A DNA stretch of 64,000 bases from Pseudomonas argentinensis (GCF_001839655.2 NZ_CP056087.1:2356001-2420000); one strand, 5' to 3'. Counted from the first letter of the stretch, positions 38,323 through 50,862 are shown. The notes: generated by a model from the sequence alone, not told the origin. Numbers and translations are program-made.

Positions 38323-38635
38323 GGCATCTACCCTGATGTCAGTGCGATGCCTGGTGGGAGCTAGGGCAGGCTGGCGGCGAGTCGCGATGCCTACAGACTA
38401 TGGCCTTGGGCCTTGACCCGGTGCGGCTGAGCCGGCCGCTCCTACAGACAACGCTTTTATGGTTATCGCTTACGCGTGGCAGGGCTGCAGTGTAACCAAT
38501 ATTCGAGGTTCGTCACATTTTGACGCCGGTGAAGCAGCAGTCCATTGGTAGGAGGCGTAGCTGGCATGAGAGAACCCGGGTGTCGCTGCGCTCGACCCGG
38601 GCTACGGAGAATCTCGTGCAGCGGCGCCGTGAGCA
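38323..38635. other. intergenic region between aer and acnA with two REP-like palindromes
   Basis: No gene is supported. Near 38409-38449 the minus strand reads CTGTAGGAGCGGCCGGCTCA, like the dispersed REP sequences of Pseudomonas. Near 38568-38610, ACCCGGGTGTCGCTGCGCTC and GACCCGGGCT form a hairpin similar to the element at 28645. The aer promoter must lie near 38323-38400. Confidence 0.55.
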
Positions 38636-41374
<2,739 letters not shown>

Positions 41375-41615
41375 CGTGCATCTCCTCATGGCTTGCACGG
41401 TACAAGCCGTTCTGGTTTGGCAGAGCTTCTGCGACTCTGCGCGAGAGTTCCCTGGGGCGGCTCGTGTGGCGTGCGGTGAGCCGTCGCCTGATGGTGCGCC
41501 TGTCGAGCATAGTCCGTCGGCGCAGCCGGCGATGCCGGGATGCTGTTCTCTGGACAGGGAGCAGAGGCCCTGGGTTCCGGTTTTCGCTATCATGCCCGCC
41601 CCAAGGAGAGTGTCG

Positions 41616-42671
41616 ATGAATACGTTGTTGCTGCACTGCCGCCCCGGCTTCGAGAACGAGGTATGTTCGGAGATTTCCGAGCATGCGGCGCGCCTCGAGG
41701 TGCCCGGTTACGCCAAGGCCAAGCCCAATACCGCCCACGCCGAATTCATCTGCAGCGACGCGGCGGGCGCCGAGCGGCTGATGGCCGGGCTGCGCTTCAG
41801 CCAACTGATCTTCATCCGCCAGTGGGCGCGCGGCGCCTTCATCGAGCTGCCCGAGAAGGATCGTATCAGCGTGTTGCTCGAGCACCTGGCGCCGCTGCCG
41901 ACCTTCGGCAGCCTGTGGCTGGAGGTGTTCGACACCAACGACGGCAAGGAGCTGTCCGGCTTCTGCAAGAAGTTCGAAGGCCCGCTGCGCAAGGCCCTGA
42001 TGGCTGCCGGCCGGCTTGCGGAAAACGCCCATGCGCCGCGCCTGCTGCTGACCTTCAAGAGTGGTCGCGAGGTATTTCTCGGCATGGCCGAGGCGAACAA
42101 CTCGGCGATCTGGCCCATGGGCATTCCGCGCCTCAAGTTCCCCCGCGAGGCCCCAAGCCGCTCGACCCTGAAGCTCGAAGAGGCCTGGCACACCTTCATC
42201 CCCCGCGAGCAGTGGGACGAGCGCCTGTCGGACGAGATGACCGGCGTCGACCTCGGCGCCGCGCCGGGTGGCTGGACCTATCAGCTGGTACGCCGTGGCA
42301 TGCTGGTCACCGCCATCGACAACGGCCCGATGGCCGAAAGCCTGATGGATACCGGCCTGGTCAAGCACCTGATGGTCGACGGCTTCACCTGGAAGCCCAG
42401 GCAGCCGGTGGACTGGATGGTCTGCGATATCGTCGAGAAGCCCGCACGCAGTGCCGCGCTGCTGGAAACCTGGATCGGCGAGGGACATTGCCGCGAGGCG
42501 GTGGTCAACCTCAAGTTGCCGATGAAGCAGCGCTACGCCGAGGTGCAGCGCCTGCTCGAACGCATTGCCGAAGGCCTGGCGGCGCGCAAGGTCAAGGCGA
42601 CCATTGCCTGCAAGCAGCTGTATCACGACCGCGAGGAAGTGACCTGCCACCTGCGCCGCCTCGGCAAGTAG
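41616..42671 (+). CDS. rlmM: 23S rRNA 2'-O-ribose C2498 methyltransferase RlmM
   Basis: A 351-residue SAM-dependent enzyme with an N-terminal THUMP-like RNA-binding part ([19 protein letters not shown]) and a Rossmann methyltransferase domain with [13 protein letters not shown] (about residue 211). VDGFTWKP and [10 protein letters not shown] (the catalytic region of 2'-O-methylases) and [11 protein letters not shown] follow. The ATG at 41616 follows CCAAGGAGAG. It precedes tusA with the same orientation. Confidence 0.95.
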   Translation: MNTLLLHCRPGFENEVCSEISEHAARLEVPGYAKAKPNTAHAEFICSDAAGAERLMAGLRFSQLIFIRQWARGAFIELPEKDRISVLLEHLAPLPTFGSLWLEVFDTNDGKELSGFCKKFEGPLRKALMAAGRLAENAHAPRLLLTFKSGREVFLGMAEANNSAIWPMGIPRLKFPREAPSRSTLKLEEAWHTFIPREQWDERLSDEMTGVDLGAAPGGWTYQLVRRGMLVTAIDNGPMAESLMDTGLVKHLMVDGFTWKPRQPVDWMVCDIVEKPARSAALLETWIGEGHCREAVVNLKLPMKQRYAEVQRLLERIAEGLAARKVKATIACKQLYHDREEVTCHLRRLGK

Positions 42672-42744
42672 GCCAAACAGTTACGCCGCCCAGGCGGCAG
42701 GCGACTCCATGAACACTGCACGTACCCATGACGCGGAGCCCGTG

Positions 42745-42987
42745 ATGCTCGATTCGACCCCTGATGACACCCTCGACGCTACCGGCCTGTTCTGCCCCGA
42801 GCCGGTGATGATGCTGCACAACAAGGTACGCGACCTGCCGGCCGGTGGCCTGCTCAAGGTGATCGCCACCGACCCCTCGACCCAGCGCGACATTCCCAAG
42901 TTCTGCGTGTTTCTCGGCCACGAGCTGGTGGAGCAAGCGCAGGATGCCGAGACCTACCTGTACTGGATTCGCAAGAAGGTTGATTGA
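42745..42987 (+). CDS. tusA: sulfurtransferase TusA
   Basis: An 80-residue sulfur carrier. The active cysteine is in the CPEPVMML motif near residue 15, and the ending [11 protein letters not shown] is standard. TusA receives sulfur from IscS and passes it on for tRNA thiolation. I chose the ATG at 42745, which has GGAG six bases upstream and gives the usual family length; an ATG at 42709 would add 12 residues. It follows rlmM by about 70 bases. Confidence 0.93.
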   Translation: MLDSTPDDTLDATGLFCPEPVMMLHNKVRDLPAGGLLKVIATDPSTQRDIPKFCVFLGHELVEQAQDAETYLYWIRKKVD

Positions 42988-43015
42988 GCGAGGCTAGGCG
43001 GGCATTAGGCGACCC

Positions 43016-43083
43016 ATGTGGGAACGGGCCATGCCCGTTAAAAATCGCGGGCATGGACTAGGCGTCCCCGCCCGCTCCCACAG
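43016..43083. repeat. GGGCATGGACTAGGCGTCC repeat, copy 1
   Basis: GTGGGAACGGGCCATGCCCG, a short loop, CGGGCATGGACTAGGCGTCC, then CCGCCCGCTCCCAC: a palindromic element with copies at 50731-50809 and 55679-55742 (inverted). Confidence 0.75.
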
Positions 43084-43146
43084 AGGATCGCTGTCTTCTG
43101 CCCACCATTGATATCGCAGAGCGGAGAGCGGCTGCATTCGCAGTCC

Positions 43147-43270
43147 GTAGGGCGGACCGGAACGCCGGCCGCTCAGGAGCGTCAGCGAACAGTCCGCCGA
43201 TTCACTCGGTTCGGTAGTACCACACGCGCCCAGCACTCCAAAGGCGTACTGCTTCGCGAGTACGCCCTAC
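43147..43270. repeat. 124-bp element with GTAGGGCG / CGCCCTAC ends
   Basis: It begins GTAGGGCGGACCGG and ends GAGTACGCCCTAC, with internal short palindromes. The ends resemble the 76-bp repeats (GTAGGGTGG). It lies between tusA and the MATE gene; no coding frame is supported in 42988-43274. Confidence 0.6.
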
Positions 43271-43274
43271 CTAT

Positions 43275-44654
43275 CTAGACAGCTGCCTTCATCCGAATCC
43301 GCCGCCTGGCACTGCTTTTCAGACGCAGCGTCAACATCAGCGCCGCACAGGTCAGGCCGACGATCAGCCCCTGCCACAGCCCGGCCGGGCCGCTGGCGGC
43401 GCCGAGCAGGTCGGTCAGGCCCAGCAGGTAGCCGACCGGCAGGCCGATGCCCCAGTACGCGAACAGGGTCAGGATCATCGTCGCCCGGGTGTCCTGATAG
43501 CCGCGCAGCGCGCCGGCGGCGGTGACCTGGATGGCATCGGAGAACTGGAACAGCGCGGCGTAGACGATCAGCGCCACGGCCACTTCGATCACTTCAGGTG
43601 CCGAGGAGTAGATACGCGCAATGGGCTCCAGCATCAGCAGCATGCAGCTCGCCGATACGCAGGCGTAGGCCAGCGCCGTGGCGATACTCACCCCGGCAGC
43701 GAAGCGCGCCTCCCGTGGTTGCTCGCGGCCGAGTGCCTGGCCGACGCGCACGGTGGCGGCCATGCCGATGGAATAGGGGATCATGAACACCAGCGAGGCG
43801 AAGTTCAGGGCGATCTGGTGCCCGGCGACCACCGTGGCGCCCAGGCCGCCGATCAGCAGGGCAATGACCGCGAAGATGCTCGACTCGGCGAACACCGCGA
43901 TGCCGATTGGCAGGCCGATGCCCAGCAGCCGCTTGATCAGCGTCCAGTCCGGCCAGTCGAAGCGTCGCAGTGGTGTGGTGTGCGCGTAGACCGGCGCGCG
44001 GCGAATCCACCAGAGCATGCCCAGTAGCATGAACAGCATCGCCAGTGCCGTGGCCCAGCCGCAGCCAACGCTGCCCAGCGGCGGCAGGCCGAGCTTGCCG
44101 TAGATCAGCACGTAGTTAAGCGGAATGTTCGCCAGCAGGCCGAGCAGGCCCACCACCATGGCCGGGCGGGTGCGGCCCAGGCCATCGCTGTAGCAGCGCA
44201 GTACATGAAATAGCGCCACGCAGGGCATGCCGAACGCCACGCCGTGCAGGTAGCCCATGGTCGGTTCGATCAGGTCTGCGTCGACCTTCATCAGGTGCAG
44301 CACGAACTCGGCATTCCACAGCAAGGTGCCGGCCAGGGCGCCTACCGCCAGGGCCAGCCACAGGGCCTGGCGCACCAGCGGCCCGATCTCACCATGCTGC
44401 CCCGCGCCGAAGCGCTGGGCGACCTTGGGCGTGGTGGCCAGCAGGATGCCGGTCATCAGCAGGAACACCGGTACCCAGATCGAGTTGCCAAGGGCCACGG
44501 CGGCCAGGTCGCGGGCGCTGTAGCGCCCGGACATCACGGTATCGACGAAGCCGACGGCGGTGTACGCCAACTGCGCGATGATGATCGGAGTAGCGAGAGC
44601 CAGCAGCGTGCGCAGTTCGGTGCGCACCCGCTGCAGGCGGGAGTGGGCAGGCAT
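43275..44654 (-). CDS. MATE-family multidrug efflux transporter (NorM type)
   Basis: A 459-residue polytopic protein with about 12 membrane helices. MATE signatures include the first helix region PIIIAQLAYTAVGFVDTVMSG and the second-half AESSIFAVIALLIGGLGA. These pumps export cationic drugs or dyes using sodium or proton gradients. I chose the ATG at 44654 (MPAHSRLQRVR); the frame is open farther upstream but overlaps pdxB. Divergent from pdxB, a common arrangement in Pseudomonas. The substrate cannot be predicted. Confidence 0.92.
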   Translation of the reverse strand: MPAHSRLQRVRTELRTLLALATPIIIAQLAYTAVGFVDTVMSGRYSARDLAAVALGNSIWVPVFLLMTGILLATTPKVAQRFGAGQHGEIGPLVRQALWLALAVGALAGTLLWNAEFVLHLMKVDADLIEPTMGYLHGVAFGMPCVALFHVLRCYSDGLGRTRPAMVVGLLGLLANIPLNYVLIYGKLGLPPLGSVGCGWATALAMLFMLLGMLWWIRRAPVYAHTTPLRRFDWPDWTLIKRLLGIGLPIGIAVFAESSIFAVIALLIGGLGATVVAGHQIALNFASLVFMIPYSIGMAATVRVGQALGREQPREARFAAGVSIATALAYACVSASCMLLMLEPIARIYSSAPEVIEVAVALIVYAALFQFSDAIQVTAAGALRGYQDTRATMILTLFAYWGIGLPVGYLLGLTDLLGAASGPAGLWQGLIVGLTCAALMLTLRLKSSARRRIRMKAAV

Positions 44655-44768
44655 GACGAGGTTCACTGGGCAGAGAAAACCGCACAGTCTACGCGCTGAC
44701 GGATCGGTCAGGAAAGGCGAACCGCCGCGCTTGCAGGTAGAATGCCCACCGGTTTGTGGAGAGCTGCC

Positions 44769-45920
44769 ATGCGCATCGTTGCCGACGAAAACATCCCCCT
44801 GCTCGACGAATTCTTCACCGGTTTCGGCGAGATCCGCCGCTTGCCCGGGCGCGCCATCGACCGCGCGGCCGTGGACGATGCCGAGTTGCTGCTGGTGCGC
44901 TCGGTCACCCCCGTGGACCGCGCGCTGCTCCAGGGCAGCCCGGTACGCTTCGTTGGCACCTGTACCATCGGCACCGACCATCTGGATCTCGACTATTTCT
45001 CGGAGGCGGGCATCGCCTGGAGCAGCGCACCGGGTTGCAATGCGCGCGGGGTGGTCGACTACGTGCTCGGCAGCCTGCTGGTACTCGGCGAGCGCCTGGG
45101 CGCCGACCTGGCGCAACGCACCTACGGCGTGGTCGGCGCAGGCCAGGTCGGCGAGCGACTGATCAGGGTGCTGCGCGCCCTGGGCTGGCGGGTGCTGGTC
45201 TGCGATCCGCCCCGGCAGCGCGGCGAAGGCGGCGATTATGTGAGCCTGGAGCAGATCGTCGAGCAGTGCGACGTGATCAGCCTGCACACCCCGCTGACCC
45301 GCGAGGGCGAGTTCGCCACCCGGCATCTGCTCGACGCCGATCTGCTGGAGCAGCTGCGCCCCGGCACCTGGCTGCTCAACGCCAGCCGTGGCGCGGTGCT
45401 CGATACCGTGGCGCTACGCACGCACCTGCAGCGCGGCGCCGATCTGCATGTGGTGCTGGACGTATGGGAGGGTGAGCCCCTGGTCGATCTCGAACTGGCC
45501 GCGCTGTGCCATATCGCCACGCCGCACATCGCCGGCTACAGCCTGGACGGCAAGCTGCGCGGCACGGCGCAGATCTACCAGGCGTTCTGCCGACACCAGG
45601 GTATCGAACCGGCTATCTCGCTGGACGCCTTGACTCCGCCCCGCTGGCTGCAGCGCCTGAGCATTAACGCGGGCAGCGATCCGGCCTGGGCCTTGGCCAC
45701 GGTATGCCGCGCCGTCTACGACCCGCGGCGCGACGATGCGGATTTGCGCCGCAGCCTGGTGGTCGAGGAGCAGGCACGCAAGGCCGGCTTCGACCTGCTG
45801 CGCAAGCGTTATCCCATGCGGCGTGAGATAGAAGGGCTGGAAGTCGAGCTGCTCGGCGTGGACGAGCCCCTGGGTGCGCTGATCAGCGCGCTGGGCGCGC
45901 GCGTGATCCACGTGAGATAA
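44769..45920 (+). CDS. pdxB: 4-phosphoerythronate dehydrogenase PdxB
   Basis: A 383-residue NAD-dependent dehydrogenase of the D-2-hydroxyacid family, second step of the DXP-independent pyridoxal phosphate route. The start [16 protein letters not shown] is characteristic of PdxB. The NAD motif is [12 protein letters not shown] (about residue 120), and catalytic Arg, Glu and His lie in [20 protein letters not shown] and TPHIAGYS. The C-terminal PdxB-specific dimer domain is complete. A TGGAGAG element precedes the ATG. Confidence 0.96.
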   Translation: MRIVADENIPLLDEFFTGFGEIRRLPGRAIDRAAVDDAELLLVRSVTPVDRALLQGSPVRFVGTCTIGTDHLDLDYFSEAGIAWSSAPGCNARGVVDYVLGSLLVLGERLGADLAQRTYGVVGAGQVGERLIRVLRALGWRVLVCDPPRQRGEGGDYVSLEQIVEQCDVISLHTPLTREGEFATRHLLDADLLEQLRPGTWLLNASRGAVLDTVALRTHLQRGADLHVVLDVWEGEPLVDLELAALCHIATPHIAGYSLDGKLRGTAQIYQAFCRHQGIEPAISLDALTPPRWLQRLSINAGSDPAWALATVCRAVYDPRRDDADLRRSLVVEEQARKAGFDLLRKRYPMRREIEGLEVELLGVDEPLGALISALGARVIHVR

Positions 45921-45944
45921 CAGAGCGTGCGCTGTGCCAACTGG

Positions 45945-46121
45945 TCAGCGGGAGGTGTCCTGCTGGTTGGTTGTCGCGTCCTTGTCGAGTTCGCTGCATG
46001 CTTGCTGGATCATGCTTTCGGTAATCGGAATTTCCTGACCATTGGGGTCGATCAGCGCGCCGTGGGCGAGCTCACATTCGCTGTTCGACTGCTGTGCCTG
46101 TTGCTTGTCGGGGCTGCTCAT
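45945..46121 (-). CDS. small conserved protein of Pseudomonas (PA1571-like)
   Basis: A 58-residue acidic protein starting MSSPDKQQAQQ. The stretch GALIDPNGQEIPITESMIQQAC is like a small Pseudomonas family I recall as PA1571-like (given here in parts: GALIDPNGQEIPI and TESMIQQAC). A strong GAGGAG lies upstream; an adjacent ATG at 46124 is also possible, and 46163 is open but unsupported. No function is known. Confidence 0.7.
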   Translation of the reverse strand: MSSPDKQQAQQSNSECELAHGALIDPNGQEIPITESMIQQACSELDKDATTNQQDTSR

Positions 46122-46296
46122 CATGGTCTCCTCATCAGGTGGTAGGCGCATCGTCGATGGCATCCCTGCATGACGACGTTATCTAGTGATGGGGGCTTCC
46201 CGATATGGCTTCAATCGTGCCCAGCCATACTGTCGCAAAAAATTACCATTTAAAGAAGAGCGTCCGTCGAACGGTTTCGGCTCAAAGGAGGCGTGC

Positions 46297-46872
46297 ATGC
46301 TGAGAGCGTCATTGTTGCTGCTGGGGTGCCTGCTGGGTCTGCAGGTGGCGGCCATCGAGCCTGCAGAGCTGGTGAACGGAGCGCGCCAGCAGGTCGGCGT
46401 GACCCTGTCCTACGACCCCGCCTACCGACGTATCGCCTACCCGGGCGGGGACGTACCCATGGCAACCGGGGTGTGCACCGACGTGGTGATCCGCGCCCTG
46501 CGCCTGCAAGGCCTGGATCTGCAGAAGGCGGTGCACGAGGATATGGCGGCGAATTTTTCAACCTACCCGAAGCAGTGGGGGCTCAAGCGTCCGGATCGCA
46601 ACATCGATCACCGCCGCGTGCCCAACCTGATGACCTGGTTCCGGCGCCAGGGCATGGCCCTGCAGATAAGTCGCCAGGCGGCCGACTATCGGGCGGGCGA
46701 TATCGTCACCTGGGATCTGGGTCGCGGTCAGACCCATATCGGCATCGTTTCCGATCGCCCGTCCGCGGCGGGCGAGCCGCTGATCCTGCACAACATAGGC
46801 GCCGGTACCCGGGAGGAGGCCATCCTGTTCCGCTTTCCCGTCATCGGCCATTACCGCTTCGTACCCAGCTAG
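46297..46872 (+). CDS. DUF1287 domain-containing protein, predicted secreted
   Basis: A 191-residue protein with an N-terminal signal peptide (MLRASLLLLGCLLGLQVAA; a lipobox-like LLGC is not in the usual place, so cleavage after AA is likely). The DUF1287 core shows GVCTDVVIRAL, a Cys in the NlpC/P60-like position, and a late His in RGQTHIGIVS, a Cys/His pairing suggestive of a peptidase-like fold. A perfect AAAGGAGG precedes the ATG at 46297. Probably periplasmic. Biological role unknown. Confidence 0.85.
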   Translation: MLRASLLLLGCLLGLQVAAIEPAELVNGARQQVGVTLSYDPAYRRIAYPGGDVPMATGVCTDVVIRALRLQGLDLQKAVHEDMAANFSTYPKQWGLKRPDRNIDHRRVPNLMTWFRRQGMALQISRQAADYRAGDIVTWDLGRGQTHIGIVSDRPSAAGEPLILHNIGAGTREEAILFRFPVIGHYRFVPS

Positions 46873-46884
46873 CTACAGAAACGG

Positions 46885-46918
46885 CGAAGCCCCGCGCCTT
46901 GTGGGCTACGGGGCTTCG
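46885..46918. terminator. hairpin between convergent DUF1287 and DUF3509-like genes
   Basis: CGAAGCCCCG pairs perfectly with CGGGGCTTCG across a 14-base loop. No long T tract follows, so termination in either direction is probable but unproven. Confidence 0.55.
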
Positions 46919-46931
46919 GTTGGAACAGCTG

Positions 46932-47219
46932 TCAGGCGTGGTGGTAGCTGATCACGCTGTCCTGCTCCTTGAGCACCTTGCGCATCTCCGCCGGGATGTT
47001 GCCGGCCCTGACGGCCAGTTCCAGGCGGATGTCTTCGAGGCTCTGAGCGAAAGCGTTGGAATCGTTGATCTGCAGTTTCTGCAAGACCCGACTGTAGGCG
47101 GTGGTGTCCGCTTCATCGATCAGGGACAGAACGATGCTACCGTCCGGGCGAGGCCGACTGAAGGTGGCACGTAGTGGGGCGAATAGCTTCTCGACAAGCT
47201 GTCGATTACCATTTTCCAT
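46932..47219 (-). CDS. DUF3509-like small protein
   Basis: A 95-residue soluble protein starting MENGNRQLVEKLFAPLR. The pattern FAPLRATFSRPRPDGSIVLSLID resembles DUF3509 (shown as FAPLRATFSR and RPDGSIVLSLID), a Pseudomonas-centred family. The next gene upstream on the same strand, 47331-47552, has a similar start and layout. Function unknown. Confidence 0.65.
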   Translation of the reverse strand: MENGNRQLVEKLFAPLRATFSRPRPDGSIVLSLIDEADTTAYSRVLQKLQINDSNAFAQSLEDIRLELAVRAGNIPAEMRKVLKEQDSVISYHHA

Positions 47220-47330
47220 TGACGAACTCCAGTTTACGTAGGAATACCTATGAGTAACTGAAACTTATTTAGTTCGACGATGGCCGCTATTTCGCGCCCT
47301 AAAGTGACGAATTTCGCATTATCTCGATGT

Positions 47331-47552
47331 TCAGCGACGCAGTGCCTGGCGCGTACGCTCGATCAGGCCTGGCAGGGTGTCTGCGCTGTATTGGCCCGGG
47401 TAAAGACGCTGGGTGTGCTGAGCAACGCCGGTGTGGTCCACCACGGTGAAGCTGAAGCTGCCCTTGCGCGCTGCCAGAATATGGCAAGCCAATGGGGCAA
47501 AAGCGTTGGAAAGAGTATGGATAGCGGTTTGGATTTGTTGATTGGTATTCAT
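47331..47552 (-). CDS. small protein related to the DUF3509-like neighbour
   Basis: A 73-residue protein starting MNTNQQIQTAIHTLSNAFAPL. Like the 46932 gene it has FAP near residue 20 followed by a polar strand-like region (KGSFSFTVVDHTG), and it is basic at the end (RTRQALRR). I infer a distant paralogue. The frame is open to 47594 but the ATG at 47552 fits better. Confidence 0.6.
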   Translation of the reverse strand: MNTNQQIQTAIHTLSNAFAPLACHILAARKGSFSFTVVDHTGVAQHTQRLYPGQYSADTLPGLIERTRQALRR

Positions 47553-48133
47553 GATTGGGTGTTTCCTGATACTGCAGGCGCATGATCGCGCCATAAATAA
47601 AGGGCTCCGGTCGTGGGCTTATGCCAACGGGACTGGTTATCGGAGCGGGCTGCGCGCTTTTAAGTTCCACCTTTATAAGTAGCGGAACGGGTGGTCGTTA
47701 AAACGCTAGCGAGGCAGCCAGTGCAAGGCAAAAACAGACGAAAAAGCGGAGTTTACGAGATGTAACTTAGCATTTTGAGTCTGTTTTTAACGCAGCAATG
47801 GCAACGCAGATAGTTTCAACGACTGCCGGAGCGGGTCTGTACTTCAGAAGACTGGCAAGGTCAGCGCATGAGCGGGACAGCCAGATCAGTCAGCGGAGGG
47901 GGTCTTGGCAGCTATGCGTGCATCGATTGGATGCCGATTGCCAGGAAACCATCAAGGAGGCCAGGAGGCCGGATGACTTGCAGCGTGGTACGAACGGAGC
48001 GAACTATACGTGACTGTATAAAAAATAGCCAGCCCTGATTTGATCTTTTTGTGTCCGCTGATCGGCGTCGCACTGGCCGGTCGATTTGAGCTAGCATTAG
48101 CGCTCTTTTGCTTTCCTCTGGCGACGGTTTTCA
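47553..48133. other. intergenic region upstream of dnaX
   Basis: 581 bases holding the inverted copy of the dispersed repeat (47697-47820), then about 300 bases without a supported gene. A 71-codon frame at 47798-48013 begins inside the repeat and has no recognisable features. I looked for the 4.5S RNA core often found near dnaX in Pseudomonas and did not find it. The AT-rich CTGTATAAAAAATAG at 48013-48027 may be part of a promoter. Confidence 0.5.
47697..47820. repeat. dispersed palindromic repeat, copy 3 (inverted)
   Basis: Read on the minus strand: GTTGAAACTATCTGCGTTG, CCATTGCTGCGTTAAAAACAG, then CGTCTGTTTTTGCCTTGCAC. It matches copy 2 (15798-15935) closely over about 125 bases. Confidence 0.85.
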
Positions 48134-50206
48134 ATGAGTTATCAGGTTCTTGCACGCAAATGGCGCCCGCGTTCGTTTCGCGAGATGGTCGGGCAGACCC
48201 ATGTGCTGAAAGCGCTGATCAACGCACTCGACAGCCAGCGCCTGCACCATGCCTATCTGTTCACCGGTACCCGCGGGGTGGGCAAGACCACCATCGCACG
48301 CATCATCGCCAAGTGCCTGAATTGCGAGACCGGCATCAGCTCGACACCGTGCGGCACCTGCTCGGTATGCCGGGAAATCGATGAAGGTCGTTTCGTCGAC
48401 CTGATCGAAGTCGACGCCGCCAGCCGTACCAAGGTCGAGGACACCCGCGAGCTGCTCGACAACGTGCAGTACTCGCCGAGCCGTGGGCGCTTCAAGGTCT
48501 ACCTGATCGACGAAGTGCACATGCTCTCCACCAGCTCCTTCAACGCCTTGCTCAAGACCCTCGAGGAGCCGCCACCCCACGTCAAGTTCCTGCTCGCCAC
48601 CACCGACCCGCAGAAGCTGCCGGTCACCGTGCTGTCGCGCTGCCTGCAATTCTCCCTGAAGAACATGCCGCCGGAGCGGGTGGTCGAGCACCTGACCCAC
48701 GTACTGGGCGCCGAGAACATTCCGTTCGAGGATGACGCGCTGTGGCTGCTTGGCCGCGCCGCCGATGGTTCGATGCGCGACGCCATGAGCCTGACCGACC
48801 AGGCCATCGCATTTGGCGAGGGCAAGGTGCTGGCTGCCGACGTGCGCTCCATGCTCGGCACCCTCGACCACGGCCAGGTGTATGGCGTGCTGCATGCGCT
48901 GATCGAAGGCGATGCCCGTGGTGTGATCGAGGCGGTACGCCAGCTCGCCGAGCAGGGCCCGGACTGGAGCGGCGTGCTGGCCGAGATGCTCAACGTGCTG
49001 CACCGCGTGGCCATCGCCCAGGCGCTGCCGGATGCGGTAGACAACGGCCAGGGCGACCGCGAGCGCGTGCTGGGCCTGGCCCAGGCGCTGCCCGCTGAAG
49101 ACGTGCAGTTCTATTACCAGATGGGCCTGATCGGCCGCCGCGACCTGCCCCTGGCGCCGGATCCGCGCAGCGGCTTCGAGATGGTGTTGCTGCGCATGTT
49201 GGCGTTCCGGCCGGCCGGCGATGGCGATGCCCCGAAGGTGGCGCTAAAGCCGCTGGGGATCAGCCAGGCCAAGGCTGATCCCCAGGCAAACCCGGTGGCC
49301 GACGCAGCGCCCGCTGCGTCAGCGCCTGTGGTCAGTGCCGCACCAACGACACCGGTAAGCCCGAGCCAGCCGACGCCGGCCGCTGTCGTGCCGCCGGCTG
49401 CGCCGCCCGTAGCTGCGCCCGCTGCGGCAGTACCGGCAGCGGAACCTGCTGTCACGCCGCCCTGGGAAGATGCGCCGGTCGAAGCCGAGGCTGCAGCACC
49501 GTTCAGCGAGGCACCCGAACCATCCCCCGAGCCGGTTGCCGTGCAACCTGTGCCGCAACAGCCGGCCGCCGCTGTCGAAGTGCAACCGGAAGCGGCAGCC
49601 GAGCTGCCCGTTCCCGAACTGGCCGACGTGCCGGTGATCGACACCCGCGACCTGAACCCGCCCGACAGCGATGACGAGCCGCCACCCGGCGACTACGACT
49701 ACGTGTCGATGGACGTCGACAACCTGGATTACGATTTCGCCGATGCGCTCGCAGGCGATCAGCCCCAGGCCGAGCCCGAGCCGGAGCCGGCAGCGATGCC
49801 GGCCACCGGCCTGGCCGCCGAATGGCTCGAGATCTTCCCCAAGCTGGGGCTGAGCGGCATGACCGGCAGCATCGCCGCCAACTGCACGCTGATCGCCGTC
49901 GAAGGCGACAAGTGGCTCTTGCACCTGGATCCCGGCCACAGTGCACTGTTCAACGCGACCCAACAGCGGCGTCTGAACGACGCGCTCGACGCCTACCAGG
50001 GCCGCGAGATGCAGCTGAGCATCGAGCTGGTCAAGCCCGAGCAGGAAACGCCGGCCCAGGCAGCCGCCCGCAAGCGCGCCAATCGCCAGCGCGAAGCGGA
50101 GGCCTCGATCCAGAACGATCCGCTGGTGCAGCAAATGATTTCCCAGTTCGCCGCCTCCGTGCGTGTGGGCAGTATCGAACCCGTCGATAACGTCGTTAAT
50201 CCCTGA
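48134..50206 (+). CDS. dnaX: DNA polymerase III subunits gamma and tau
   Basis: A 690-residue clamp-loader ATPase starting [15 protein letters not shown]. Walker [10 protein letters not shown] is at about residues 44-52. The zinc module has CLNC, PCGTC and CREI cysteines (about residues 62-80). DEVHMLS is the Walker B, and [17 protein letters not shown] is the SRC arginine-finger region. An Ala/Pro/Val-rich linker (about residues 395-520) leads to the tau-specific C-terminal domains that bind the helicase and polymerase. No A-rich slippery site like that of E. coli is seen, so a gamma form by frameshift is not evident. Confidence 0.96.
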   Translation: MSYQVLARKWRPRSFREMVGQTHVLKALINALDSQRLHHAYLFTGTRGVGKTTIARIIAKCLNCETGISSTPCGTCSVCREIDEGRFVDLIEVDAASRTKVEDTRELLDNVQYSPSRGRFKVYLIDEVHMLSTSSFNALLKTLEEPPPHVKFLLATTDPQKLPVTVLSRCLQFSLKNMPPERVVEHLTHVLGAENIPFEDDALWLLGRAADGSMRDAMSLTDQAIAFGEGKVLAADVRSMLGTLDHGQVYGVLHALIEGDARGVIEAVRQLAEQGPDWSGVLAEMLNVLHRVAIAQALPDAVDNGQGDRERVLGLAQALPAEDVQFYYQMGLIGRRDLPLAPDPRSGFEMVLLRMLAFRPAGDGDAPKVALKPLGISQAKADPQANPVADAAPAASAPVVSAAPTTPVSPSQPTPAAVVPPAAPPVAAPAAAVPAAEPAVTPPWEDAPVEAEAAAPFSEAPEPSPEPVAVQPVPQQPAAAVEVQPEAAAELPVPELADVPVIDTRDLNPPDSDDEPPPGDYDYVSMDVDNLDYDFADALAGDQPQAEPEPEPAAMPATGLAAEWLEIFPKLGLSGMTGSIAANCTLIAVEGDKWLLHLDPGHSALFNATQQRRLNDALDAYQGREMQLSIELVKPEQETPAQAAARKRANRQREAEASIQNDPLVQQMISQFAASVRVGSIEPVDNVVNP

Positions 50207-50223
50207 CTACCGAGGACAACATC

Positions 50224-50550
50224 ATGATGAAAGGTGGCATGGCCGGCCTGATGAAGCAGGCGCAGCAGATGCAGGAAAAGATGCAGAAGATGCAGGAAGA
50301 GTTGGCCAACGCCGAGGTCACCGGTCAGTCCGGTGCCGGCCTGGTCAGCGTGGTGATGACCGGTCGCCATGACGTCAAGCGCGTCAGCCTTGACGACAGC
50401 CTGATGCAGGAAGACAAGGAAATCCTCGAAGACCTGATCGCCGCGGCCGTCAACGACGCCGTGCGCAAGATCGAAGCCAACAGCCAGGACAAGATGTCCG
50501 GCATGACCGCAGGCATGCAGTTGCCGCCCGGCTTCAAGATGCCGTTCTGA
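50224..50550 (+). CDS. YbaB/EbfC family nucleoid-associated protein
   Basis: A 108-residue DNA-binding protein with the N-terminal [18 protein letters not shown] coiled coil and [16 protein letters not shown]. YbaB dimers bind DNA with tweezer-like ends. It lies between dnaX and recR, the standard order; the ATG follows the dnaX stop by 17 bases, with GAGGAC upstream, so the two genes are co-transcribed. Confidence 0.95.
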   Translation: MMKGGMAGLMKQAQQMQEKMQKMQEELANAEVTGQSGAGLVSVVMTGRHDVKRVSLDDSLMQEDKEILEDLIAAAVNDAVRKIEANSQDKMSGMTAGMQLPPGFKMPF

Positions 50551-50569
50551 TTGGCTCGTGCCGTCCAGC

Positions 50570-50665
50570 CGACGCACATGGCTGCGTTGCCGGCGGACTC
50601 GGAATCCTCATGTGCACCAGCACACTGCGGTTCCTCGTCCGCCAGCGCCTTGCCCTGCACGCCGT
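50570..50665. repeat. dispersed palindromic repeat, copy 4 (variable-stem family)
   Basis: Flank GGCTGCGTTG, arm CCGGCGGAC, central TCATGTGCACCAGCACACTG, TTCCTCG, arm GTCCGCCAGC, flank GCCTTGCCCTGC. The arms pair with each other but differ entirely from those of copies 1-3, while flanks and centre match copy 1. Confidence 0.7.
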
Positions 50666-50730
50666 CTGATCGCCACTGTAATGCATTGAGCCCGACCATC
50701 CTCCGGCTACGATTGCCAAGGCGCTGTTAG

Positions 50731-50809
50731 GCGGGAGTGGCCAGCTTTGACGGAGCGCGCCATGGGCGCGAATCACGGGCATGGACTGGGCGTCCCCGCC
50801 CGTTCCCAC
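50731..50809. repeat. GGGCATGGACTAGGCGTCC repeat, copy 2
   Basis: Contains GCGCGCCATGGGCGCG and CACGGGCATGGACTGGGCG, then TCCCCGCCCGTTCCCAC; one base differs in the core from copy 1. Confidence 0.75.
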
Positions 50810-50862
50810 GGGCGCCATTCCACGATCTTGTCTCTCCGCTTTTATAACCGAGCACTCGCACC

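Larger units (their letters stand above)
50551..50862. other. repeat-filled gap between ybaB and recR
   Basis: 312 bases that split the usually tight ybaB-recR pair. They contain a copy of the variable-stem repeat (50570-50665) and the 50731-50809 palindrome, and no supported gene. Confidence 0.6.

Noticed and set aside
47798..48013. A 71-codon frame upstream of dnaX
   Set aside because: It begins inside a dispersed repeat, has no family features and a poor start site.
48013..48031. A LexA-like CTG...CAG site
   Set aside because: The spacing between CTG and CAG is 13 bases, not 10.
47820..48133. 4.5S RNA (ffs) gene near dnaX
   Set aside because: The conserved GGTCAGG-CCGGAAGG-AGCAGCC core was not found on either strand.
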